Below, piece after piece: positions 1-10,563 of a DNA stretch of 64,000 nt. The position numbers and the translations under genes are program-made. Numbering within the stretch: the first letter of the stretch is position 1; every line of letters begins with the position of its first letter. This DNA comes from Bromus sterilis (Eukaryota > Streptophyta > Magnoliopsida > Poales > Poaceae), in assembly GCA_950022295.1 (NCBI GenBank), contig OX465596.1, forward strand, positions 130,118,501 to 130,182,500. Reading direction: 5' to 3'. Below the pieces are notes generated by a model. That model worked only from the letters and a program-made list of their open reading frames with translations, ran no database searches and was not told the origin of the DNA.

Positions 1-2000
1 CTGTCTTGGGGATGTCCGACTCGCGGACCTTCAACTGGTGATATCCGGTCCTTAGATCAATCTTGGAGAAGACTCGGGATCCGTTCAACTGGTCGAACAG
101 ATCCCCGATCTTGGGGAGCGGATACTTGTTCTTGATGGTCACCTCATTCAGCTTACGGTAGTCCACACACATGCGTATGGTGCCGTCTCTCTTGTCCACA
201 AAGAGAACTGGCGAACCCCAGGGTGAAGCACTGGGTCGAATCAGTCCCTTCTGGAGCATGTCATTCAGCTGTTTCTTTCAACTCAACCAGCTCTTCGGCA
301 TTGATCCGGTAGGGTCTCTGTGCAATAGGGGCTGTGCTAGGCACTAACTCGATGATAAACTCGATATCCCGATCAGGCGGCATACCGGGTAGCTCCTCCG
401 GAAAGACGTCTGGGAATTTACATACAACCTTCACCTCCTCAAGGGATGGCACCGAGACACTCTGATGACAGAAGGCTCGGGCAGTGTCTTCCTTGTCGGT
501 GTAATCTATCTGAACTCCATCGGCACTCATGAGGTTGACTGTCCTCTCTGTGAAATCTATCTGGCCTTGGTACCTGGACAACCAGTTCATGCCAAGTATC
601 ACGTCTATCCCTTTTGTTCCCAGCACAATCAATTCTGCCGGAAACGTGACTCCACAGATCTCTATAGGTATATCCAGACAGGTGCGGTGTGCAGTTACCC
701 TAGATCCGGGAATTTGCACGCTCATGACCCGTGTCAAGAGCTCGGCCTTCATCCCACTTCTATTCACAAATGACTCCGTAACAAACGAGTGTGATGCGCC
801 CGAATCAAACAAAACTTGGGCAGGTACCGAATTAACTGAGAACGTACCCAAGATGACGTCTCCTGCCTCCTGGGCTTCCTCGGCTTGCACATGATTCAGA
901 CGTCCCTTGGCGGCGTGGGATGCACCGCGCTGGGCATTGTTGCGGCCAGGGTTTCCTCTGGCTGGTGCTGGAGCATTGGGGCGTGGAGCAGTATTCTTCT
1001 TGTTGGGACACTCTCTCGAATAGTGGCCCTTCTGACCACATCCGAAACAGATCACTCCAGGGTTGCGGGAAACTCCGTCTGATGGACGCGGTACTCCAAC
1101 AGGGCGAGCAGTAGAATTGGTGAGTGGCGCTGGGTAAGGGCTCCTCTACGGCTGGGGTGCTGGCCTTGGCGGTTGTGTCGGACGCAGCCGGGGGTTGCTG
1201 GATCCACCCTGCTGCATCATGCGGCGCTTGCGGTTCTCAGAGGCCATCTTGAGCTTGCCCTCTATCATCATAGAGGCATCGGCAAGAGACTCAAGATCGG
1301 GGAACTGCATGGCCACCAGGACAACCTGCAGCTCATCGTGCAGTCCATCCAAGAAACGGTCCTTCCGCTTCTCCTCGGTGTCCACCTCCTCCGGGGCATA
1401 CCTCGACAGCTAAGTAAAGCGGTCAAGATATCCAACCACAGTCATGCCCCCTTGTTTGAGGTGGCGGAACTCGTCCTTCATCCTCCTGATCAGTGCAGTC
1501 GGGATGTGCGCCTTCTTGAATTTCTTGGAGAACTCAGCCCAGGTGAGTACTTGCCCTTCAGGAAGACGGGCACGCACTCCTTCCCACCAGCTCCTGGCGG
1601 TGCCGGCGAGGTAGTGGATGGCATACATGACCTTCTCGTTGTTGCAAACAGCGGAGACAACAAGGTTGTTCTCCATGGTGCGAAGCCAATCCTCAGCATC
1701 CAGGGGCTCCTTCGTCTGCGAGAACACGGGTGGGTTGGTGTTCTGGAAATCTCGGAGCCGAGACCTGGGCTCCTCATTCCCACCAGCTCCTCCGCCTCCT
1801 TGGTTGGCATTGGTGGCGGCCTGGACTAGCTGCTGGAGTATAGCCATGTTCGCCTGGCGCTCTTCACGAGCGGCCTGGCGCTCCTCCATCAGCAGTCGCA
1901 GAAGCTGCGCCATATTCGGGTCGGGTGGTGCCGGTGGCGCGTCACCGGATCCACTCGGGTTGGCGCGGGAGCTCCTCGGTATCCTGAGGTTGTTGCGCAA
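1..2000 (-). pseudogene. gag-pol polyprotein (gag, zinc knuckle, protease, RT start), broken
   Basis: Encodes the retrotransposon polyprotein: capsid for particles, protease for maturation, RT for copying. The gag capsid is read at 2000-1413, with RSWWEGVRARL typical of the Retrotrans_gag core. The zinc knuckle CFGCGQKGHYSRECP lies near 1050-1005, and the protease active site LFDSGASHSF near 810. RT begins after ~290 with RPSASPWGSPVLFVDKRDG and MCVDYRKLNE. One frame spans 2000-261, but it is cut by stops at 1410-1412 and 1146-1148. A one-base insertion near 270 shifts the frame before RT. No credible ATG is visible at the gag start, so the true start is unknown. The YxDD part of RT, RNase H and integrase lie outside the window. 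Confidence 0.85.
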
Positions 2001-2287
2001 GATAAGAGTTCTTGGGTTAGTGTCATCCTAAGTGGGGGGTTAGGGTCACTCTAACAAAAGACTAAACCAAACAAATCAAACAAGCATAAGATCACGAATT
2101 CGGATAGGGGACTAAAGCAAAATCTTCAACTAGTTCTTATTTGTTTCGGGACACTATTCCCTCTTAATCTTTGGTCTCTCTTGACTTAAAACATTTTGAA
2201 TGGGGTAAGAGGTATAAGAGATTTTGTTTTATCAAAAATATTTCAAACTAACGTCCAAGCTAACTAGGCTGCTACAGTCTGAACAGA

Positions 2288-2300
2288 GGCTCTGATACCA
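2288..2300 (-). other. Primer binding site, initiator-Met tRNA type
   Basis: The minus strand reads TGGTATCAGAGCC, the usual plant initiator-Met PBS. It sits four bases inside the LTR edge at 2305. It fixes the orientation of the element and marks the adjacent LTR as the 5' LTR. Confidence 0.85.
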
Positions 2301-4586
2301 AGTCTGTGGGCACCCCGGACTATATGTCCGGAGCGGCCAGCTGTGTAAACTGTCATGCTCCCATGATCAGTGTCGCATGAAACACAACTCGACATGGCTA
2401 TCATAGTCTCAATGTTCATACAATACCGAATACAAGGTCATACAACAATAAAATCTTACACGGCCTCGTCGGGCTCAAATAGCAGCGGAATAAGCAAAAG
2501 AAGGATAAGTAGTAGCGGCACAATCCACAGGGCAGTTCAGAGCATAGCACGTCCTAGTAATCGCCGGTAGCATCATCGTCATATACCTGCTCCTCCAAGT
2601 CTGGCCGATTGAATAACCAGGGACAAAGACGTGAGTACATACAAAGTACTCGCAAACCACCTAAAGAAAGAAACAAGGTTTTGTATACAAAAATAATAGG
2701 ATGGCTATATGGTGGAGTTTTTCATAGGGATTTCTTATCTACTCAATATTATTATTAAGTTGGCAAAGTTTTAAACTTGGCAAGTTTTATTTCCCACATT
2801 GCATTTGGATAAGTCAAGTCCAACCCTTTTTCAACAATATCAACACCATCATCGCGAACCATAAACTCAGTACCGGGCTTTCTCATCTATTCCCCACAAA
2901 GTGTGGCCTCACTAGCTGTCCATGACCGTGGACTCCGGCTACTCGAATAGTTTTCACTCTGCAGAGGTTGTACACTTTACCCACCACATTCGATACATCC
3001 GCCGTGTGTCCCCACGGATCGTCATACCTCAGTATGCGGGTCTCGTATAATCGACCATAGTCTTCCCCTTGCTTACCCTAGTACAGGTGATCTACCCGAT
3101 GCCCACATCCTGAACTTTCCGCGTGCAAGGTCATGCTCCTCTTGGACACATGCCTTCACCGTAGTAGAGATGCGGCAAAGTTCCGTGCCACCGCTGCCTC
3201 GGCAGCGACCTCACCTCCGACGCATCGGTAGGCTTACAGGCTTCTATGTATTATGTAGTTAGAAGATCCCCGTACTAAGATATGCAAGCTTCCAACTAGC
3301 CCTGTTCCATACCAGAGTATAGTGGTTGTACTGTAAGGCTAGGTTTTGGAGGCACTTATAGAGAGTCCCTCCAGACTTTGTTCATGTCCGACGATGTTCC
3401 ACAAACCCGGCTATACCACCTTCTTAGGTGTATGCCGTACCATATAGGATGAAGTATGACTTTCCAAGTTGTTATGTAATGCTAAATACTAGAGCTGAGT
3501 GATGGTCTCGACAGAATGCCGGGATCATCGGGGTTCTACTTAGTTTTTCCCAAAAAGGTAGGCTATGGGGTGATGTGGAGTTATTCTAATATAACTAACA
3601 CAATCCCAACCCATATGAATATAATAACATGATACAATATACATGATACAAAAGGAAAGTAAAAATGGGTAAAGTAAAGTTTAAGTTTTGACGGTGGCTT
3701 GCCTTCCTCGGCGATGTACTCTGGATCGGCTTCTTCGGCAGCTTGGGAGGAGTCTTCACCTGCAACGTATGGCGTGTCGTCTACACGTTGCGAAAGAAAT
3801 ACACACCATTACAACGGGGCAACAACAACATAATATTTCATCACTCAATTTTTTCACAAACAATAACACAAAAATAGGGAAATTTTTTTTCAAGGTTTTC
3901 TATTTACTAAGATTTAAATTTTATACCACCTCAACAAGGTTACAATTTATAACAAGGTACTAGGATAATTTTGGTGGATTTATTAACATCAATATTAAAT
4001 AAAACAACTTTAAATAAAAGCAATGTTTTTAATCCATTTTAATCACTAACAACTTTTAAATTTATTTTATTTTTATTAACTAACTTCATAACAAAAGTGC
4101 TACTGACCAGAGGCAATTTTTCATAATAAGCTAATAATTTAATACTACTACCATAAATTTTATAGAAATTAAACTAGCAAAAGAAATTGTAATAAAAGGG
4201 TCACAAATTTATCTAAGATAAATAATATTCTACACATACAGAAAAGTCAAGAATAATCACATGAATATAAACATGTCAACATTACATTTTTAGGGTTAAT
4301 AGAGAATTAAATAAAACTATCCCTAGGTGCGTAAAAGCACAATAAACTAATTAAAACTAAAGCTATTATTTTGGTACTGTACAAAAATTATTCTAAACAT
4401 GCAGGAACACAATTTTCTAAACCACATAAAATTTATTTCACATTTTTCTGAGCTACGGTTATTTTTCTAATGTTATTTAAGTTCTGCAAATAAAATAAAT
4501 AAAAGAAAAAAGTCTCAGCAGGCCGGCCAGGGCTATCCTGCGCCCACGGCGCTTGCCTCCAATGGGGTGAGCCCGCGCAGCGTCTG

Positions 4587-4590
<4 letters not shown>

Positions 4591-4630
<40 letters not shown>
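4591..4630. repeat. (GT)20 microsatellite
   Basis: Uninterrupted GT dinucleotides inside the transcribed part of the giant LTR. Confidence 0.97.
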
Positions 4631-4633
<3 letters not shown>

Positions 4634-5322
4634 GGCGAAGGGGTATGGGCTAATCCTGGGTGTTGGATCTGGGTTGATTCAACGGCCCAAGGTCGTCTCC
4701 TTACTCCCGCCAGGGCAAGGGACGGGAGAGGCTTCCCATGGCGGCCAGGGGCGGACATGGCCTCGCCGGCGGCCCTCCGATGGGCGGCGGCCGACGGCAA
4801 GGGTCGGGGGAGGCGCGGAGCAGCCTGGGGACTCCATTTTCCCCAAAAACAAGGGCGCACGGCGCGGCAAACTTGGGGCTTCGCGGCGGACAGGAGGGTT
4901 TGCGGGAGCGCTCACCAGAGGTGCTCCGAGCAACAGTGGCCGGCGTGGAGGGGCGGCGGGGGTGCGGGGCGGCTCTACGGCTCCATTTTTGGGATTCGGG
5001 CTGCGGTTGACGGCGTCAGGGCGGATTGCTCGGGAAGGTCGGGGTAGACGGTGTGTGGCAGGGCGTCGGCTCCTACTTGCGCTCTTAACCGGAGTAGCCC
5101 CGTCGTGGGGGCGGAGAGGCGCGCAGACCTCCCCCGCCCCCTTCTTCCTTCGTCTCCTTGCTTGTCCTTCCTTCTCCTAGCTCCTAATGTCTCCTTCTCT
5201 TTTATTTCCTGGTTCTCTCTTGCTCGGGCTAGGCTAGAGAGGCGAGGCTGGCAAGGTGGCTGAGTGGTGCTTTGTTGAGTAGTGAGCTGCTGGTGTGGAC
5301 GAGTTGGCGTCCCGGGCAGCCC

Positions 5323-5330
5323 TTATATAG
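5323..5330 (-). promoter_or_regulatory. TATA box of the giant LTR
   Basis: The minus strand reads CTATATAA followed by a GC-rich leader. It lies about 1 kb inside the LTR start, a plausible U3/R border. No transcription evidence is available. Confidence 0.5.
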
Positions 5331-6354
5331 GCGAGGGGAGTAGCGGCGTGGGCGGGAAACGGCTTGAGCGAGCGATGCGAGGGCACGGGAGTTCGCGGCA
5401 ACGGGCGGGGGAGCCAGGCTGGCGATCCGCGGCCTCGCCACGGACTGGCCGAGAAGGACGGCGGGCGAGCTCGTGAGAGAGCTCTGGTGGGTTGATTCCA
5501 CCGTGGCCATGGTCGGTCACATCACGAGCGCGGGTTGGGGGGTACGGGAGCGGCTAAGCCACGACAGCGATCCTCGGTGTTGGGCAAACGGGGCCATGGG
5601 AGGCTGACAGGTGGGTTGAGGGAGAGAAAGAGAGAACGAGAGACAGAGGGGGTTACGGGGGAGAGAGATTTGGGGAGGGATTAGTGGGGTAGTTAGGGTA
5701 GTTTTTTTTAAACACTAATTTAAAGGAAAACTTAGTTATTCCAAAAAAAATGCACCCAAGGTGTTTGTTGAAATGCCAAAAAGGAAAATTTTATACGGAT
5801 TTTTAATATTTGTGTTTATAAGATGATCTACGAAGATCATGCAATCATTTTATTGTGGTTTGCTGCATTTAAATAAATTTAATTGATCACAGTTTAAGTA
5901 TTTTTATCAAGCACACGGTTAAGTGTTTAGGGTTTTGTGATAGTTAAAAGTATTAATACTATAGTTATACTACATGATATATATAAGGATTTATATCTCT
6001 TACATATTTATTTAACAAACAAGAGCAAAAGAAAACTAAAAGCGCAAACACAAGACTAAAGAGAGAGAGCCAAAGAAGGCTAAATAACAATAATGACTTG
6101 CTATTACTAAGTGCGGTTTTTTTTGGGGTTGATCAAATGGTGCCAGGTTATGCTCATGCCATGATGACCTAGTCCAATTGGTGGTGTAATGATCTACTTG
6201 GCATAACAAGTTCATACATGAACTACTATTACATGAAGATCTCACACAATCTCAAACATGGATTCAAACAACACATCATTTCTTGCAAAGTTTTTTGTTG
6301 GCCCTAATTTTTGGTTATCTAAATTAACAGGAGAGCTAAAGTTGGGGTGTGACA

Positions 6355-8160
6355 CGATTCTACCGCATAGTTGAACCCATATCCGATGCATGACCTATCA
6401 TCTTGTCACGGTAGTAAGCAAACCACAATCCTAGCTGACATAGGATTAGATTGATATCATGTGGCTCCTGCAACTGTTAAAGCTTATTGCATGCCTAGAG
6501 TTTAGAATGAGATTACTTTTATCTGTGAGTCGGGATGGTAGTGAACATGGTGTTGATGAAGGTGAAACTGTGTTGGTGAATCCACCCTAATACAAGGTGA
6601 AAGATGAGAGGCTGTGTAGGAGTACACAGTGGGTTGTCTCGTTGAGCACTGCCCTAGAAGCCGAGTTCTTGTGTTATGATCCAAGACGAAGAGTACTACC
6701 ACATATTGGGCACATGGACCCCCGCTCAACCTACTAACTCACCCCAGTTCAAGTCCAGGAGTCACTAGTTCGGGTTTTCCATTTGGCATATGCATAGAAA
6801 AATAATGAATGAAAGTTTGCATCATTTAGATATGTGGGTGGACCTGTGAGACAGTAAAACCATCTGCTAAGGTGGCGTCTCAGTCGCCTGCATCGTCTGA
6901 GTCCATATCATTGACCCGGCCGGACTCTTGAGCGGTGAGAAACTCAGATGGATGATTCCTGGATTAGAATTGGTTGTGAGGTAAAAGTTGTGGAAATTAT
7001 CCTCGTCGACACCCGCTTGAAGGGTGACGAGATCCCGGCGGTAACTGATAGTTTCATGTGTGTAGCAGTACACCCCTGCGGGGTAAACAAACTATTCGAA
7101 TAGCCGCGTCCGCGGTTATGGACTACTTGGAGACCTTTACTTGATTATTAGACAACTTCAACGGATACTCTAAAACTGACAAGATAAGTGTGAGTGCTAT
7201 GGCGTGCTTCCTCGTGGGGAAGTCGAGGAAGTATCCATAGTGGTGTATTGGTTGGAGACTTTGCAATGGACTCGTGTACGCTTCTTACCTCAAGTATGGT
7301 ACTCGTAGTACAGGACTAGCCAAGTCAAAGCTGGCACTTCTGCATGTTGAAACCCCACCTCCCTTTACCTTGATACTTGAGCACGAGTAGTATAGTTCTG
7401 ATGTATGTCTTGCTGAGTACGACTTTGTACTCACGTTTGCTTATTCTATGTTTTAGATGAGAACCCAGACCCCGATGGATTCACCTTCCTGAAGCTCGAC
7501 GTTGACTAAGCTAGTATAGTTCCAGACAGCAGTCTGGTCCCTCGTGGAAGGGCATGTATGTTTACAAGGCTTCTCTAAGCCCTTTGTTAAACTTGTTTGT
7601 ACTCAGACCTAATTTTCTTCCGTTGTTTGATGTAATGATGGATCATAGTCATATGATCTTTTTGCACTCTATGTGTAAGTCAATAAAGATATACTTTGTA
7701 GAGTTCATGCAATGTGTACATGCTATTTACACTGGACATGTATGTTGCATGTATGTTTATAACATGCATGTCTTAGTGTGGGGTTCGATAGCTTAGCTGT
7801 GTTCTTGCCGGCGGTCTTTTATACACCAAGTGGCCCTTAGATGTGCGCAGCTTGGGGCATCGCGATGCGATTGCTCGTGACTCTGTCACGTGGCACACTT
7901 TGATGTATGATTGAGCCCGCTCGAGACCCCGACTAAGTGATCGGGCTGGAGTCTGTTTATGTAAGTGTTATAATGCAATCGATAATATGGTTGAGGCGAC
8001 TTGTCTATGAGTATGGGATTTCACCACCCATAATCATTTAGACTTGTGAGCGGGCGATGAGGACCCATCTCAGTTGACCATCCGGCCTGGATGGGATGAC
8101 CCTCACGTACGATGCCTTGCGGGAGTGTTCTTACATACGCATATTCCGGGTCTCGAAAAA
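6355..8160 (+). mobile_element. Fragment of a second giant Ty3 LTR
   Basis: No coding domain is visible. The stretch carries motifs found in the other giant LTRs: CTATTCGAATAGCCGCGTCC at ~7090 and a GAGTAC...GTACTC inverted repeat at ~7413-7432, in the same order as in the solo LTR at 32640 and 33210. I read it as a plus-oriented LTR piece truncated at both ends, because neither TG nor CA terminus is recognisable. The right boundary near 8160 is approximate. Confidence 0.5.
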
Positions 8161-8327
8161 CTTCAACTTACAGACATCAGTAGTCAGAAACTTGCATTGG
8201 GTGCATTGAGTTAGTAGGTTAGTCCAAATATGTGTAAAATGATATAAAAGTGTAGAAAAACATGTAGCAATGTCACATAAAAGAGCATGGAACAAGCAGA
8301 AATTATAGATATGTTTGGGTCGTATCA
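8160..8327 (-). repeat. Athila LTR start fragment
   Basis: It begins TGATACGACCCAAAC on the minus strand at 8327. It is clearly similar to the two tandem copies at 63445-63661. The left end, where it meets the giant-LTR fragment, is uncertain. Confidence 0.6.
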
Positions 8328-8635
8328 ACATTTTTTGCTAATTTTTCCGTCAAGGGGACAAAATCTGTTTCTGGACAGCATGTCACGACTTTTGAACTTT
8401 CTTGCAATCGGAGGCTAAAACTTGGCACAAAGCTTGAAAATAAAGATACAATTATGTTGCTACAGTAGTAACAAGCATCAAGACCACTAAAATTGAAAGT
8501 AAAAAAATCTTGGTTTGCCTCCCAACAAGCGCTTTCTTTTATGCCTTTTAGTTAGGCATGATACAAAGAAGATCAAGTTTTATCAATATCAAAAGAATAG
8601 ATTGCCCGTGTAACGGACTCATAAGGTAACTTAAT

Positions 8636-9324
8636 CTACTTTCTAAGGAAGTGTTCCATTCCCTTTTTGACGGGGAATTGGAATCTAATTGTCCCTTCTT
8701 TCATGTCAATGATAGCACCAACGGTGCGAAGAATAGGACGTCCCAAAATAATTGGACATGAGGGATCACACTCAATGTCCATGACAAGAAAATCAACTCG
8801 AACATAATTGTCATTGACAATAATGAGAACATCATCAATCCTTCCTAAAGGCTTCTTTACGTAAGAATCAACAAGACGAACACCAAAAGAACAAGTATCA
8901 AAAGGTTTCAAATTGAGCGTAGCATACATTCTTTTGGGCATAACGGAGGCACTAGCTCCAACATCACGTAAAGCAAAGCAAGAGACAATTTAATTTTGAA
9001 TATAGGATCCCAACCATCTTCTAGTTTCCTAGGGATAGAATTCTCTAGCTTGAGCTTCTCCTCCCTAGCTTTGATAAGAGCATTAGTAATATGCTCGGTG
9101 ATGGCAATATTGAGTGTGCAAGTGTGGGGGTATTTAGCCATTCTTTGCAAAAAGGTGATAACTTCACAAAGACTACAATTATCGAAATCAAGATCACTAC
9201 CATTAATTAGAGTAGTGGTGATGTCATCTAAGCTCATTATTTTAGTAGTCTCTAGATTTGTACGACCTTCTTGTCCTAAGGTTGAGGTATTAGCATCACC
9301 ATTAATAGGTAAAGAACAAAGCAA
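8636..9324 (-). pseudogene. Athila-type gag C-terminus and aspartic protease remnant
   Basis: The upper part (9324-8990) resembles the Athila gag C-terminus: CSLCEVITFLQRMAKYP and EKLKLENSIPRKLEDGWDP. The lower part is a retropepsin-like domain with DVGASASVMP at the active site and the flap/exit motif PIILGRPILRT. The two parts are in different frames, joined by a frameshift near 8940-8990. The usual RT that should follow is absent; the sequence passes directly into 3' UTR. Non-functional relic. Confidence 0.75.
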
Positions 9325-9441
9325 ACAATTTTTTTGTGAATTTTGATAAAGGACACTAAGATAAAAACTATAAGGTAAACTAACAAGACTAAAAAAAAAG
9401 ATAAAAGATAGTGTGAAACTCCCCTATCTTGAAGATTGGAG

Positions 9442-9459
9442 TCCCCGGCAATGGAGCCA
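9442..9459 (-). other. Primer binding site, Asp-tRNA type, degenerate
   Basis: The minus strand reads TGGCTCCATTGCCGGGGA. It differs at two positions from the Asp-tRNA PBS common in Athila elements. It sits just before the gag remnant and confirms minus orientation. Confidence 0.75.
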
Positions 9460-9584
9460 GAAATTAGCTTGATGGCTTCTCGCCCCTCGTTGGTTACCCC
9501 AAGTGGAAGATTGAGATATAGCCTAGCAGAGAGTTTCCCTTCGTGAAGATACCAAAACTACTAGGAACCTTCTTATAGATAGAT

Positions 9585-9960
9585 ATAGTTTCTGTGGCAC
9601 ACCTAAAAGGGCGTGCTCCACAGAATTATTTTTGTGGCGCATGTGACGTCGTGCGCCACAGAAATATAGACATTTCTGTGGGACATGGGTGCTATGTGCG
9701 CCACTAAAGTGTGCATTTCTGTGGCGCATGTGCTGAGGTGCGCCACTGAAATTTGGGTGGGGACCACCACGTGGATCTGGAAGCCGCTTTCTATGGCGCA
9801 CCTATATCCATGCGTCACAGAATGTCAAGTTTCTGTGGCGCACCTGTATGCATGCACCACAAAATATCAATTTTCTGTGGCGCACCCTGTCACGTGCGCC
9901 ACAGAAACTAGACATTTTGTGGCGCACCTAAGCATATGTGCCACAGAAAATGGCCTTTGG
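9585..9960. repeat. CACTA-B left subterminal repeat array
   Basis: Repeats of TTTCTGTGGCGCAC paired with GTGCGCCACAGAAA recur in both orientations about six times, with variants such as GTGGCGCATG. Many sit head to head and form short palindromes. In CACTA elements such subterminal motifs are the binding sites of the TNPA-type protein; that role is by family knowledge. Confidence 0.85.
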
Positions 9961-10403
9961 ATCCAACATTTAAAGCCCGACCCTCACCACCACCACCACC
10001 CCAAGTTCATTCCTTGCTCCCCCTAGGTCGTGCTCCTCCTCACTCCACCCCATTTTCCCATAGTTTCATTCAATTTTAGTTGTTTAACCTATTTGGGTTG
10101 ATATATTTGTAAGGGGAAGCCTATCCAACACTTTTTTTCCTTCTACATATCTCTTTTTCTTCACTATCCTATCCAAACCACTTGCTCTCACCATGGTGTA
10201 TTCTTCGATCGAATCTACTAGGTGATTAGTTGGAGGACATGGATATGTATGTTTTGCGTGGCCGGCGGTCTGCGCCGTGTGTATAGAAGATGTTTTGTAT
10301 ATATGTGAATCTTGTGTGTGGGTGATGAAAGAATATATATATATGTTTGCATGGGAAGAAGTTTTTTCTGTCACTTAGCTTACATCGGCGTGGTGCATGG
10401 ATG
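9960..10403 (+). other. CACTA-B leader before TNP2, no gene
   Basis: C-rich, then AT-rich sequence between the subterminal array and the structured motif. It probably holds the TNP2 promoter and first untranslated exon. No TATA box stands out with confidence. Confidence 0.4.
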
Positions 10404-10500
10404 TTTGCCGAAATGTTGATTCATTTCCGTTTCGGCAAATTTTTGAACTACCCATATGTCCTATTTGTAGGAAAGTCATGCCGAATTTTTCCGGCGACCA
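10404..10500 (+). promoter_or_regulatory. Structured leader motif, TNP2 of CACTA-B
   Basis: The order is outer arm TTTGCC, inner arm GAAATG, loop TTGATT, inner arm CATTTC, bulge CGTTTC, outer arm GGCAAA; all pairs are perfect. About 40 bases later comes GTCATGCCGAATTTTTCCGG. The ATG of TNP2 is about 160 bases from the motif start, after a likely splice acceptor at GCGTAG. The same architecture precedes TNP2 in CACTA-1 and TNPA in both elements. Function unknown. Confidence 0.75.
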
Positions 10501-10563
10501 TGTACATGCACATTAATTGTGTGGTTCTAATTAAAACTCTCTAATTGTGCCGCGTAGGCAAAC

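Larger units (their letters stand above)
1..6354 (-). mobile_element. Ty3/gypsy chromovirus-like retrotransposon, partial
   Basis: The element lies on the minus strand and runs off the left edge of the window. Reading right to left it shows one long LTR, an initiator-Met primer binding site, gag with a CCHC zinc knuckle, an aspartic protease and the first part of reverse transcriptase. The order protease then RT, the single CCHC knuckle and the iMet PBS fit the Tekay/Del chromovirus group; the lineage is inference. The outer LTR edge is followed by CGATT, a possible target duplication whose partner is outside the window. Confidence 0.85.
2305..6354 (-). repeat. Long terminal repeat (5' LTR), ~4.05 kb
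   Basis: On the minus strand the LTR starts TGTCACACCCCAAC at 6354 and ends GGTGCCCACA at 2305, so it has TG...CA ends. It contains a TATA box near 5323-5330, a GC-rich leader around 4500-5500, a GT microsatellite and an AT-rich tract at 3850-4480. It shares palindromic motifs (around CGAATAG and GAGTAC/GTACTC) with two other giant LTRs in the window. Open frames inside the GC-rich part show no domain and are not called. Confidence 0.8.
8160..9575 (-). mobile_element. Athila-like Ty3 retrotransposon remnant
   Basis: On the minus strand: leader and LTR remains (9575-9460), an Asp-tRNA type PBS, gag C-terminus, protease, then a jump to the 3' UTR with the GCGCTTGTTGGGAGGCAAAC motif typical of pooid Athila elements. 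A 3' LTR start, TGATACGACCCAAACATAT, follows at 8327. RT, RNase H and integrase are missing, so the element has a large internal deletion. The family assignment is from remembered motif similarity. Confidence 0.7.

Noticed and set aside
465..1114. Plus-strand ORFs opposite the chromovirus gag-pol
   Set aside because: Mirror frames of a GC-rich retroelement coding region; no domain.
4477..5520. Long ORFs on both strands in the giant LTR
   Set aside because: GC-rich LTR leader with poly-GT and low-complexity peptides; no recognisable domain.
9551..9575. AACTACTAGGAACC as the left CACTA terminus of CACTA-B
   Set aside because: The surrounding phrase fits the Athila leader (…TTTCCCTTCGTGAAGATACC…) better, the first C of CACTA is missing, and no TSD can be matched.
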